From: Spartobacteria bacterium LR76
GTDB lineage: Bacteria > Verrucomicrobiota > Verrucomicrobiia > Chthoniobacterales > Terrimicrobiaceae
DNA length: 64,000 nucleotides
Direction of reading: 5' to 3'
NCBI GenBank assembly: GCA_003054655.1
Contig: QAYZ01000013.1
Coordinates: 434,001 to 498,000 of the forward strand
Of the stretch, positions 8,415 through 16,710 are shown in pieces (position 1 is the stretch's first letter; every line of letters begins with the position of its first letter). A program made the translations under genes and the position numbers. Under the pieces are notes generated by a model. It saw only the letters and a program-made list of their open reading frames with translations, made no database searches and was not told the origin of the DNA.

Positions 8415-9440
8415 TTAGGCTGCCAGAAGCGGTGAGGTGTGAGACGCGCCGGCAGCGAGCGGGATGTCCGTCATGAGAAGGACACCCGGCCTCGCAGCGA
8501 GCACGCGTGGTACGGCATTGATGACTGCGGCGACGGTCGCCGAGTCCCCGAAGACGCCACCCTTCAGGTACGCCTCGACCGGAGGGTCGCTCTCGAGGCG
8601 CACCGCATCGTGGGGGTCGAGTGCGTCGAGATACATCTTCAGGTCGAGATGGATGACATAGCCTTCGGCAGTCTCCGCCTTCACGATCTGGTGGAGGCCG
8701 CAGGTGAGTCCCGTGGCGACTTCGAAGTGCGCCGTCTTGATGTCGTGATCGGCGATCATGGGCTCAAGGGTCTCGGTGAGATTTTCCATCTTCCAGCCAA
8801 GTGCGTGAGCAATGAGGAGGAGCGATTCCTTGAACCCGGCATGACCCGCGCGGCCTTCGTTCCAGAGCGCACGGAACTCATCCGGTTGCAGTCCGCTGCC
8901 GATTTTTTTCTGAAGCGGCTGGCGACGATACGAGGCATTCACGACGCGCTCGCCGTACACGCCTGTCACCGTGCGGCACACGCCGGTGAGGCAGACGGGC
9001 AGAACGTCGAGGACGAAGCCAGGATTCACGCCCGTGCCGAGGATGCGCGCGCCGGTGCTGCGGCAAAGCTCGTCATATTCCTTCGTCTCCTCGGGGGCGC
9101 GATAGGCGGGATAGAGCAGTTCCTCGCAGGAGGACACCACCGTGAGACCCTTCTCAAGAATGGGGCGGCACTGGGCAAAGGAAACCGCAGCGCGGGAACC
9201 TGCGGTGTGCAGCACCACGTCGGGCTGCACCTCCTCGTACATCGCGTCAAAGGAGGGATACACCACACCAGCCTCGATCTCCGGCAGGCTGCAAATCTCG
9301 GCGACCGGTTTGCCCACGAGCGCCGGATCGATATCGATGCCGCCGACGATTTCAAATGCGGGGCGTTGAGCGAGCAGGTTGAGGGAGCTGCGTCCGATGG
9401 GACCCAGGCCGAATTGGGCGACTTTGATTTTCTGGTTCAT
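8415..9440 (-). CDS. DapB-fold NAD(P)-dependent dehydrogenase (2,4-diaminopentanoate dehydrogenase-like)
   Basis: The ATG at 9440 overlaps the stop of the preceding gene (ATGA), and the Rossmann motif follows at once (KVAQFGLGPIGRSSL), so longer in-frame extensions are not used. 341 residues. VVLHTAGSRA and TVVSSCEELLYP fit the nucleotide-binding half of dihydrodipicolinate-reductase-like proteins; GTGVNPGFVLDVLP is typical of the 2,4-diaminopentanoate dehydrogenase-related branch rather than true DapB. Substrate is probably an amino or imino acid. Translational coupling to the exported epimerase-like protein suggests it acts on a product of that pathway after uptake. Confidence 0.72.
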   Translation of the reverse strand: MNQKIKVAQFGLGPIGRSSLNLLAQRPAFEIVGGIDIDPALVGKPVAEICSLPEIEAGVVYPSFDAMYEEVQPDVVLHTAGSRAAVSFAQCRPILEKGLTVVSSCEELLYPAYRAPEETKEYDELCRSTGARILGTGVNPGFVLDVLPVCLTGVCRTVTGVYGERVVNASYRRQPLQKKIGSGLQPDEFRALWNEGRAGHAGFKESLLLIAHALGWKMENLTETLEPMIADHDIKTAHFEVATGLTCGLHQIVKAETAEGYVIHLDLKMYLDALDPHDAVRLESDPPVEAYLKGGVFGDSATVAAVINAVPRVLAARPGVLLMTDIPLAAGASHTSPLLAA

Positions 9441-10786
9441 GGCATCTGTTCCGCGGGGAAGGTTTTGGTTACGAAAGGCTTGATGGCCACCTGGTCGAGG
9501 CCGGTGCCGAGGCCGGGCTGGTTGGGCAGCTCGAGCGTGCGGTCGTGCGTATAGGCCAGCGGCGCGCTGGCGGGCTGGGCGGGATAGGAATGCGTGCGCG
9601 GGAGCGGACCCGTGGCGTAGTCCAGACGAGGCAGCGCCATGCAGAGCTGGAGATTCGCCGTGGCGCTGATGTCGGTCATGATGAGCCCGCCGACATAAAC
9701 TTCGATCCCAGGAGCTGCGGAGGCGAGGTACTGCCCGAGTTCCATCGACTTGATGAGGCCGCCTGCCTTGACGATCTTGATATTCACCGCGTCGGCGGCG
9801 TCGAGCGCGACGATCTTCCTGGCGTCCTCGACATCCCACATGGACTCGTCGGCCATGATGACGATGCGGAAGGGGTCAGTCTTCGCCCACTCGCGAGTCT
9901 GGCGCGTGACCTCCCCCATGGCGGCGATGTCGCTTTCGGCCGTCGGCTGCTCGCAGATGAAGCGCGAGGTGAACCCGGCGGCCTTGAGTTCGTCACGAAC
10001 CTTGGAAAGATAGTCGATCGCGTGCGGCGCGTCCTTCCATGCCTGATTCACATCGACCCAGATCTCGCGCTGGCGTCCCTCGGCGACGAGCGAGCCGGCC
10101 ACCGCACGAAGCTTCTTCAGGTCCGACTCCAGGTCGAGGCCGATCTTGATGCGCACGGCGCGATAGGAACCGTCGATCGAGTCGACCTTGCCCTCAAGCT
10201 CGTCGCCATCGAGATCCGCACTGAAGGTCGTCGCGGAGATCGCAACCTCCTTGCGTACCGCTCCGCCCAGCACCGCCGCGATGGAGACGCCATAGATCTG
10301 GCCAACCAAATCCAGCAGCGCCATGTCAAAGCCACACAACGTCGCACGCAACTGACGTTCCTTCCCCGGAGGCGACTGCGTGGTGAGCTTCTGTTCCGCC
10401 GCGATGGCAAAGAGATCATTCATCCACCGGCCCACCGTCTCGCGATCGCTCGCAAGCGAGTCCCCGGAGAGCGACTGATCGAGCAGGACGGAGCGGAAGG
10501 CCTGAGCGCCGCTCCACGCATCCTTCGACGTCTCATTGGTCACGAGCGCACGCGGAAGCACCTCCCCCACCGAGGTGATACTCCGCGTCCCGTCGCTCGC
10601 ACGGACAACCACAAATATTCCCGGGCAGGAGTCGCTCGTGCCCTTGGACGTCACAAATGCCGTCTTCTTCGGCAGCTTGAACTGAATGAGCGTGATGTCC
10701 TGGATGGTAAATGCGGCGGACGCATTAACTAGCATCGCCCCCCAAAGGAGCACTGCCATTTTTGCGCCGACCCTAATAAAATCCAT
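9437..10786 (-). CDS. Exported enolase-superfamily protein (dipeptide epimerase / MLE-like)
   Basis: 449 residues. The N-terminus (MAVLLWGAMLVNASAA) is a signal peptide-like helix, unusual for this normally cytoplasmic superfamily. The body has enolase-superfamily landmarks in order: an RIKIG version of the K-x-K motif, metal ligands in WVDVNQAW, ICEQP and MADES, and the opposite-face Lys in NIKIVKAGG. These fit the mandelate-racemase/muconate-lactonising group and most resemble L-Ala-D/L-Glu epimerases. An internal ATG at 10759 would give a cleaner signal peptide and a normal leader behind the candidate sigma-54 promoter. The reaction is probably epimerisation of a peptide or amino acid; the substrate is not determinable here. 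Confidence 0.72.
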   Translation of the reverse strand: MDFIRVGAKMAVLLWGAMLVNASAAFTIQDITLIQFKLPKKTAFVTSKGTSDSCPGIFVVVRASDGTRSITSVGEVLPRALVTNETSKDAWSGAQAFRSVLLDQSLSGDSLASDRETVGRWMNDLFAIAAEQKLTTQSPPGKERQLRATLCGFDMALLDLVGQIYGVSIAAVLGGAVRKEVAISATTFSADLDGDELEGKVDSIDGSYRAVRIKIGLDLESDLKKLRAVAGSLVAEGRQREIWVDVNQAWKDAPHAIDYLSKVRDELKAAGFTSRFICEQPTAESDIAAMGEVTRQTREWAKTDPFRIVIMADESMWDVEDARKIVALDAADAVNIKIVKAGGLIKSMELGQYLASAAPGIEVYVGGLIMTDISATANLQLCMALPRLDYATGPLPRTHSYPAQPASAPLAYTHDRTLELPNQPGLGTGLDQVAIKPFVTKTFPAEQMP

Positions 10787-10797
10787 GCCGATCTTTT

Positions 10798-10814
10798 AAC
10801 ATTTTTCATGCCAA
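10798..10814 (-). promoter_or_regulatory. Candidate sigma-54 promoter of the epimerase operon
   Basis: Minus-strand TTGGCATGAAAAATGTT: the -24 GG and the -12 dinucleotide are separated by exactly 10 bases as in sigma-54 promoters, but -12 is GT instead of GC. The predicted start is near 10788, which favours translation from the ATG at 10759. It shares TTGGCATGA with the right-hand promoter at 12505. Confidence 0.45.
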
Positions 10815-10933
10815 CCGATTTTTGCGAAAAATCAAAATGGAGAAAACATCCACTCAAGACGCTTGAAATCAGCATATTAGAAATGTACAAATTGGTTAAC
10901 CAGATTAACCTTTGCCCTCAATACCACAATTCT

Positions 10934-10950
10934 GTTGATAAATTATCAAC
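10934..10950. promoter_or_regulatory. Perfect 17-base palindrome, candidate activator site
   Basis: GTTGATAAATTATCAAC is a perfect inverted repeat around a central A. It lies about 120-140 bases upstream of the leftward sigma-54-like promoter, the usual distance for an enhancer-binding protein. The surrounding 10787-11045 gap is markedly AT-rich compared with the window and also contains GGTTAACCAGATTAACC (two related half sites). No gene is supported there. Confidence 0.45.
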
Positions 10951-11045
10951 GCACCACCCCCACGGCATAGGGGTGATTCCCTTATGCCTAATCATACAGG
11001 CACTGTCGTTTTTTTATTAGCGGGGGGTTAACGACCCGTTAATTA

Positions 11046-12398
11046 CTAGCTGCCAGTAATAAGATGCAGGCTCTGGACCTTGCGGAAGAACTGCGAGCGA
11101 TCCATGCCCGCCTGGCGGGCGGCGGCGGCGAGATTGCCATGCGCGGCAGCGATGAGATTCTGGAAATACGTACGCTGAAACTCCCGCAGCGCCTCGTGAT
11201 ACGGGCGATTCGTCGGGGCGGGAGCGACGGGAGCCGCCTCGGTCACGCCCTGGAAATGCGCTGGCAGGTCCGAGAGCCGCACCTCGCCCCTGGTTACCAA
11301 CACCGAAAGACGCTCGATAAGGTGCTCGAGTTCCCGCACGTTTCCCGGCCATCCATAGGCGCACAGTCGTTGCATGGCCTCGCTGGAGAATCCTAATGGC
11401 TCGTGGCCAGGCTGGGCAAACTTGCGGCTGAAGTGACGGACCAGAATGGGAATGTCCCCGAAGCGCTGGCGCAACGGCGGCACCTCCAGGGTGACGACAT
11501 TCAATCGGTAATAAAGATCCGCCCGGAAGCGCCCGGCCTGCACCTCCTGGCTCAAGTCGCGGTTCGTCGCCGCGATGACCCGCGCCTGCGAGCGAAGGTT
11601 GCGGGAACCGCCCACCCGGGAGAAATCGCCGGTCTGGAGCACCCTCAGGAGCTTGGATTGCATGGCGATGCCAAGCTCCCCGATTTCATCGAGGAAGAGC
11701 GTTCCCTCCCCGGCCTCCTCAAAACGGCCTACACGCCGCTCGGTGGCTCCAGTAAAGGCTCCGCGCTCATGGCCAAAGAGCTCGCTCTCAAGGAGATTGG
11801 GCGGGATGGCGGCGCAGTTCACATCGACAAAGGGCTCCCTCGCCCGCTGGCTGCGGGCATGCAGCATGCGCGCAAAGAGTTCCTTGCCCGTGCCGGTTTC
11901 CCCGAGGATCAGCACCCGGCTGGGCGAGCGGGCGACGCGGCGACAAACCTCGATGACCTCCAGCATGGTCGTATCCTGACTCAGCACGAGGGGCTCATCG
12001 ACCTCCTCCTGCACATCCGCATAGGTAAGAGCCCGCCTCGCACGGGCGATGAGCTCCTCCGGCTCGACGGGCTTGGTGAGGTAATCCGTGGCCCCCACCC
12101 GGGTGGCCTCGATGGCGGTGTTCTCATTGCCGAAGCCGGTCACCATAATAATAGGAAGGGCATTGCCGCTTCCCCGCACCCGCCGGATCACCTCCAGCCC
12201 ATCGAGTTCCCGCATGACGAGAGTCGTGATCAGCAGGTCGATGCCGCCCTGCTTGATCAGGCGCAGCCCGCGCAACGGACTCGAGCATACGGTAACGCCA
12301 AAATGAGGTCGGAGCACAGCCGACGTCTCCTTGAGGAAATCCGGCACGTCGTCGACGATGAGGACATTCGATTGCGGACGGCTTTTCCCGGAACCCAT
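11046..12398 (-). CDS. NtrC-family sigma-54 enhancer-binding regulator with atypical receiver domain
   Basis: 450 residues, three domains. Receiver about 10-125: acidic pair D16-D17, T87 and K109 are at canonical spacing, but the phospho-acceptor position (59) is Thr in LLITTLVM instead of Asp. AAA+ domain about 145-380: Walker A GETGTGKE, sigma-54 loop GAFTGA, Walker B LFLDEIGE and the arginine-rich FRADLYYRLNV region. C-terminal Fis-type HTH: NLAAAARQAGMDRSQFFRK. It should open sigma-54 promoters by ATP hydrolysis. No sensor kinase lies nearby, consistent with phosphorylation-independent control. It sits between two sigma-54-like promoters pointing outward, so it probably drives both flanking operons. 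Confidence 0.93.
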   Translation of the reverse strand: MGSGKSRPQSNVLIVDDVPDFLKETSAVLRPHFGVTVCSSPLRGLRLIKQGGIDLLITTLVMRELDGLEVIRRVRGSGNALPIIMVTGFGNENTAIEATRVGATDYLTKPVEPEELIARARRALTYADVQEEVDEPLVLSQDTTMLEVIEVCRRVARSPSRVLILGETGTGKELFARMLHARSQRAREPFVDVNCAAIPPNLLESELFGHERGAFTGATERRVGRFEEAGEGTLFLDEIGELGIAMQSKLLRVLQTGDFSRVGGSRNLRSQARVIAATNRDLSQEVQAGRFRADLYYRLNVVTLEVPPLRQRFGDIPILVRHFSRKFAQPGHEPLGFSSEAMQRLCAYGWPGNVRELEHLIERLSVLVTRGEVRLSDLPAHFQGVTEAAPVAPAPTNRPYHEALREFQRTYFQNLIAAAHGNLAAAARQAGMDRSQFFRKVQSLHLITGS

Positions 12399-12401
12399 GA
12401 T

Positions 12402-12418
12402 GTTGTCAAATCAACAAC
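12402..12418. promoter_or_regulatory. Imperfect GTTG...CAAC palindrome, candidate activator/autoregulatory site
   Basis: GTTGTCAAATCAACAAC has GTTGT/ACAAC arms and resembles the perfect palindrome at 10934 in length and outer bases. It lies four bases before the regulator's start codon and about 90-105 bases upstream of the rightward sigma-54-like promoter, so it could serve as an enhancer and an autoregulatory site. A further half site (CTGACAAC) follows near 12431. Confidence 0.35.
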
Positions 12419-12504
12419 ACCGCGGACAAACTGACAACAAGATTCCTTTTCCTTCAGGGTCGCGTCCAGTCCGTGTTTATCGACTGCATGGGGAATCAAC
12501 AGGT

Positions 12505-12521
12505 TTGGCATGAGAGATGCT
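12505..12521 (+). promoter_or_regulatory. Candidate sigma-54 promoter of the gamma-glutamyltransferase operon
   Basis: TTGGCATGAGAGATGCT has -24 GG and -12 GC with exactly 10 bases between, a good match to the sigma-54 consensus. Predicted transcription start is near 12532, 14 bases before the ATG at 12546. An ATG at 12510 lies inside this element and so is unlikely to be the start codon. Confidence 0.6.
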
Positions 12522-12545
12522 GAATGCTCCCCAGTTTCGATTTTT

Positions 12546-13319
12546 ATGAAAAACATGGAGCCAAGGACTTTTTCCAAATCGAGCCGCACCGTCGCGGCAG
12601 CGCCCGGCATGACCGGACGGAACCTCTTTCCCGCCGCGCGAGCCTTTTCCCTCATGGAGATGATGATCACCGTGGCCATCATCGGCACGCTCGCCGCGCT
12701 ATGCATGCCGGCATGGACAAAGATCAAGGACAACTCGATGCGCGCCCGGGATATTAGCAACCTGCGCGGGCAGGCCCAGGCGGTATTAGCCTACGCGGGC
12801 GAGCACGATGGCGTACTGCCAGGTCGCATCAATCGCGGCGTGGCCATCCCCAGCACGGTCACCACGGATTCCAAGCGCACCTATTATCTCAGCACGGTGC
12901 TCATCGATGCCGGCTACTGCTCGAAGGACGACAAGCTCTGGAAAACGGTCTGCGGGTATGGCGCCGACCAGTATGGTGTGGCCTACGTGGTGAACAGCGG
13001 AAAATCCTCGGTGCCGACCTATTTCTTCGGCAACCGCAGCAGCACCGCCGGGGCGACCACCTACGACCCCAAGAAGATCGTGAGCCTCAAGTCCAACCTC
13101 GACCCCGACAAGGATCCCAAGGGCAAGGATGAGGAGCCGCTGAGCCAGATCTGGATGATCACCAATGCCGACGGCGAAAACTACAACTCGTCAACCACCG
13201 GCGGCCTGTCCAACTCGCTCGGCGAGGACGTCCGCACGCCCTGGGGCGGCCGGCACTACGTCTATTTTGATGCTCACGTCGAATTTAAAAAGAGCGGCGA
13301 GTATCCATCTGTAAACTAA
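12546..13319 (+). CDS. Prepilin-leader (type II pseudopilin-like) protein
   Basis: I place the start at 12546 because the in-frame ATG at 12510 falls inside the sigma-54-like promoter. The protein is about 257 residues. A class III leader is visible: ARAFSLMEMMITVAIIGTLAAL with Phe at +1 and Glu at +5 of the processed form, then the WTKIKDNSMRARDISNLRGQAQAVLAY helix and a C-terminal GGRHYVYFDAHVEF motif typical of the many verrucomicrobial/planctomycete pseudopilins. These are processed by prepilin peptidase; function is unknown. It is the first gene of the operon, 7 bases before the first gamma-glutamyltransferase-like gene. Confidence 0.8.
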   Translation: MKNMEPRTFSKSSRTVAAAPGMTGRNLFPAARAFSLMEMMITVAIIGTLAALCMPAWTKIKDNSMRARDISNLRGQAQAVLAYAGEHDGVLPGRINRGVAIPSTVTTDSKRTYYLSTVLIDAGYCSKDDKLWKTVCGYGADQYGVAYVVNSGKSSVPTYFFGNRSSTAGATTYDPKKIVSLKSNLDPDKDPKGKDEEPLSQIWMITNADGENYNSSTTGGLSNSLGEDVRTPWGGRHYVYFDAHVEFKKSGEYPSVN

Positions 13320-13326
13320 AGTCGTT

Positions 13327-15027
13327 ATGCACATATCCATCCCCTCGCGGGGGGCCCTCCTCGGGTGCCTCCTGAGTTCCCTTGTCTTCATCCAGGCTGC
13401 CGAGGCCTCGATCCGGGTCGAGTCCCGTGAGGGCGTGATCGTCTCCGGCAGTGAGGAATCGACGAAGGCGGGAATTCAGATCCTCAAGGAAGGCGGCACC
13501 GCCGCCGACGCCGCCGTGGCCGTCTCGTTCACGCTGGGCGTATCGGAGCCGTTCAACTCCGGATTGGGTGGGAAGCTCATCGCTCTGTACTACGAAGCAA
13601 AGACGCAGAAGGTCTATTGCATCGAGGCCTTGAATCAGGCGCCGGATGATCTGGACATGCCCGTCGTGCTCAAGCTGTCCCAGAAGGATCGCGAAAAGGG
13701 CTATCGCAGCGCGTGTGTGCCCGGTCTCGTCGCTGGCATCGCCATGATGCACGAAGCCTGGGGCAAGCTCCCGTGGAAGAGCTGCGTGGAGCCCGCCGTG
13801 GAGGTGGCCAGGGCAGGCTACGCAGTCCCCGCCAAGCAGCTCACTGCCTATCGTGAAAAATATGACCTCCTCATGGAGGATCCCGAGGCGCGCTCGATCT
13901 ACCTGCCGGGCGACCGCATCCCCAGCGCCGGAGATGTCATTAAAAATCCCGACCTGGCCAAAACGCTCGAGCGCATCGCCAATGACGGACCGGGCGAGTT
14001 CTACCACGGGGAAACCGCGAAGCAGCTCATCGCAGCCTCGCTCAATGGCGGCGGATGGTTCTCTGATCGGGACTTTACCAGCTACCGCGCCAACAAGCTC
14101 ACCCCGCTCTCGGTCGATTATGCGGGGAAAGTGATCTACAGCAGCCCGGCCCCCCTCACTGGCGGCGCAATCGTCCTCCTCACCCTCAAGTCGCTCGAGC
14201 AAAACAAGGCCGCGGCCCATGACCAGCCGCTCAGCCGCGAGCGGGTGGATTCCGTCGCCCGCGTCCTCCAGCAGATCTACCCGATCGTTGCGGGAGCCTT
14301 TGCCAATACCCCCGAGTCGGAAAAAACCTCGGGCAGCATCCTCAAGCCAGCCACCTATACCAGCATCTGGAAACGCGCCTCCGGGGCCGATCCGCGCTCC
14401 CCCTTCCCCGACGCCAGCTCGCGGGGTTCGGTCTCCGAGGAGACCAACGGCAGCACGACGCATTTCATCGTCGTCGACAAGGACGGCAACATCGCCTGCG
14501 TCACCCAGTCGCTGGCCCATCACTTTGGTTCGGGCGTCGTCGCTCCTGGCACGGGCATCCTGCTCAACAACTGCATGTCCAACTTCAGCTTCTCATCGGC
14601 GCGCGCCATCAACTATGTGCAGCCCGGCAAACGCCCGCGCAGCACGATGGCCCCGACGATCGTGCTGGAGAATGGCAAACCGCTGCTGGCTCTGGGCTCG
14701 CCCGCCTCGCAGCGCATCCCCACCGGCATCTATCAGGTCCTGAGCGCCGTGCTTGATTACCAGCAGACTCTCGCCGACGCGATTGACGAACCGAGATTTC
14801 ACACCCGCAGCCGCCGCTCCTCCAGCGAGCCGCCCAACGTGATCGACCTCGAGGAGGGATTCGACTCCGGTACTGGAGCAGAGCTCAGCGAGGCGCACTG
14901 GGACATCCAGTCCAAGAGCCGCAAGTCCTACTACTTCGGAGGAGTCAATGCCGTACGCTTCCTGCCCGATGGCAAGCGGGAGGCCGTGGCCGATGACCGG
15001 AGAACCAACTGGCCGGAAGCCCAATAA
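13327..15027 (+). CDS. Divergent gamma-glutamyltransferase-family Ntn hydrolase
   Basis: 566 residues with signal peptide (LLGCLLSSLVFIQAAEA). The family's self-cleavage site and catalytic Thr are kept (T377 in GSTTHFIVVDKDGN), and the early motifs GTAADAAVAVSFTLGV and PFNSGLGG are clear. However, residues that hold gamma-glutamate in E. coli GGT are changed: the Arg motif DFRExAP is EALNQAP (about 100-106), the NNxMDDF motif is NNCMSNF (about 414-420), and the oxyanion GG of GSPGG is GSPAS. It is therefore likely an autoprocessed exported hydrolase with different substrate preference, paired with a conventional paralogue 9 bases downstream. Confidence 0.82.
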   Translation: MHISIPSRGALLGCLLSSLVFIQAAEASIRVESREGVIVSGSEESTKAGIQILKEGGTAADAAVAVSFTLGVSEPFNSGLGGKLIALYYEAKTQKVYCIEALNQAPDDLDMPVVLKLSQKDREKGYRSACVPGLVAGIAMMHEAWGKLPWKSCVEPAVEVARAGYAVPAKQLTAYREKYDLLMEDPEARSIYLPGDRIPSAGDVIKNPDLAKTLERIANDGPGEFYHGETAKQLIAASLNGGGWFSDRDFTSYRANKLTPLSVDYAGKVIYSSPAPLTGGAIVLLTLKSLEQNKAAAHDQPLSRERVDSVARVLQQIYPIVAGAFANTPESEKTSGSILKPATYTSIWKRASGADPRSPFPDASSRGSVSEETNGSTTHFIVVDKDGNIACVTQSLAHHFGSGVVAPGTGILLNNCMSNFSFSSARAINYVQPGKRPRSTMAPTIVLENGKPLLALGSPASQRIPTGIYQVLSAVLDYQQTLADAIDEPRFHTRSRRSSSEPPNVIDLEEGFDSGTGAELSEAHWDIQSKSRKSYYFGGVNAVRFLPDGKREAVADDRRTNWPEAQ

Positions 15028-15036
15028 ATCACGCTG

Positions 15037-16710
15037 ATGTTTCGTCGTATTTGTCTGTTGTCCGCGGCGGTCGCCTGCACCGTCGCGCCGCTCCATGCGG
15101 AAGGAGTTGAAGGGTATGCCGCGACCGTCCAGCCACTCGCCACGCGGGCGGCGCTCGATGCAATGACAGATGGTGGAAATGCCATCGATGCGGCGGTCGC
15201 GGCAGCACTCACGCTCGGAGTGGTCGACGGGCACAACTCCGGCATCGGCGGCGGGTGCTTCCTCCTGATTCACCTCAAGGACGGGCGCAACATCTGCATC
15301 GATGGCCGCGAGATCGCCCCGCTCGCCGCGACGCGCGACATGTATGTGCGCGGCGGCAAGCTCGACGAATCCCTGAGCAAGACCGGCCCGCTCGCCCCGG
15401 GTGTGCCGGGTGCCATCGCCGCGTACGCCCATGCGATCAAGGAATTCGGCCGACTGCCTTGGAAGGAAGCCTTTCGCGCCGGCATTCGCTGCGCCGAAGA
15501 CGGCTTCCCCATCGATCTCGTTTATGCGCGCAAGCTCAAGGCCACCGCGCCGGAGCTGGCGCTCTTTCCCGCCTCCAAGGCCATCTTTCTCAAGCCCGAC
15601 GGCTCGCCCTATCTGGAGGGGGAGACTCTGCGCCAGAAGGATCTCGCCCAAAGCTACCGCGAGCTCGCCGAGCAGGGCGCGGAGTGGTTTTATACCCGCC
15701 CCTTTCCGCAGGTCACGCAGACCTACATGAAGGAGGCGGGCGGCATCCTCACGGCCGAGGACTTTGCCGTGTACAAGATCAAGCTGCGCGAGCCTCTCAT
15801 TACGAGCTACCACGGCTGGCAGATCGTGGGATTTCCCCCGCCAAGCTCGGGCGGCGTCCACGTCGCGCAGATGCTGAACATTCTCGAGAACTTCGACCCG
15901 GCGGAGGTCAAGCCCGGCACGCCGGAATTCATCAATCGCCTCACCGAGGTGATGAAGCTCGCCTTCGCCGATCGCACCTACTGGCTGGGCGATCCCGGTT
16001 TTGTCAAAGTGCCCAAGGGCCTCTTCGACAAGGCCTATGCGAAGGATCTCGCCGCCAAAGTCACACCCGGCAAGGTCACGCCTGTTCCCGATCATGGGAC
16101 GCCGCCGGACTGGCAGAATAATTACTTCGAGAAACACACGACGCATTTTGTCACAGCGGATGCCGAGGGCAACTGGGTCTCCTGCACCGCGACGATCAAC
16201 ACTGCCTTCGGATCGAAGGTGGTCATTCCCGGCACGGGCATCCTGATGAACAACGAGATGGACGACTTTTCCATCGCTCCGGGCGTGCCGAATCACTTCA
16301 AGCTCATCGGCGGAGAAGCCAATGCCATCGCGCCCGGCAAGCGTCCGCTCTCAAGCATGAGCCCGACCATTGTCGAAAAGGACGGTCAGGTCGTCATGGC
16401 GGTCGGCGCGGCCGGAGGGCCGACGATCATCACGCAAACCCTGCTCGCGCTCCTCTACACGCTCGATTACGACATGACGCCCGCCGACGCGCTCGCCCTG
16501 CCGCGCTTTCATCATCAATGGTCGCCCGACCAGCTCCGCATGGAGAAAAGCACGCCGCCAGATCTGGTCGGCAAGCTCAAGGGACTCGGGTATGAGGTGG
16601 AGTTAATCGAACCCTTCGGCGGCACACAGATGATTCGCAAGACAGCAGGCGGCAAGCTCTCCGGCGCAAGCGATCCGCGCGTGCCCGGACTGGCCGCTCC
16701 CACCAAATGA
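15037..16710 (+). CDS. ggt: Gamma-glutamyltransferase (exported)
   Basis: 557 residues with a signal peptide (ICLLSAAVACTVAPLHA). All active-site motifs are present: CIDGREIAP with the glutamate-carboxylate-binding Arg91, catalytic/processing Thr368 in EKHTTHFVTADAEG, NNEMDDFS (Asp409-Asp410, amino-group binding), SSMSPTIV and the oxyanion GAAGG (460-461). The enzyme is made as a precursor that cleaves before Thr368 into two subunits, and hydrolyses or transfers gamma-glutamyl groups in the periplasm. Its stop overlaps the next gene in an ATGA. Released glutamate could be taken up by the symporter of the divergent operon. Confidence 0.92.
   Translation: MFRRICLLSAAVACTVAPLHAEGVEGYAATVQPLATRAALDAMTDGGNAIDAAVAAALTLGVVDGHNSGIGGGCFLLIHLKDGRNICIDGREIAPLAATRDMYVRGGKLDESLSKTGPLAPGVPGAIAAYAHAIKEFGRLPWKEAFRAGIRCAEDGFPIDLVYARKLKATAPELALFPASKAIFLKPDGSPYLEGETLRQKDLAQSYRELAEQGAEWFYTRPFPQVTQTYMKEAGGILTAEDFAVYKIKLREPLITSYHGWQIVGFPPPSSGGVHVAQMLNILENFDPAEVKPGTPEFINRLTEVMKLAFADRTYWLGDPGFVKVPKGLFDKAYAKDLAAKVTPGKVTPVPDHGTPPDWQNNYFEKHTTHFVTADAEGNWVSCTATINTAFGSKVVIPGTGILMNNEMDDFSIAPGVPNHFKLIGGEANAIAPGKRPLSSMSPTIVEKDGQVVMAVGAAGGPTIITQTLLALLYTLDYDMTPADALALPRFHHQWSPDQLRMEKSTPPDLVGKLKGLGYEVELIEPFGGTQMIRKTAGGKLSGASDPRVPGLAAPTK

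Noticed and set aside
10808-11020. A 70-codon open frame in the AT-rich gap upstream of the epimerase operon
   Set aside because: It starts inside the candidate sigma-54 promoter and covers the palindrome; no ribosome-binding site or protein-like pattern.
14593-16296. A 567-codon open frame on the minus strand
   Set aside because: Antisense to the two gamma-glutamyltransferase-family genes, which contain complete family motifs.
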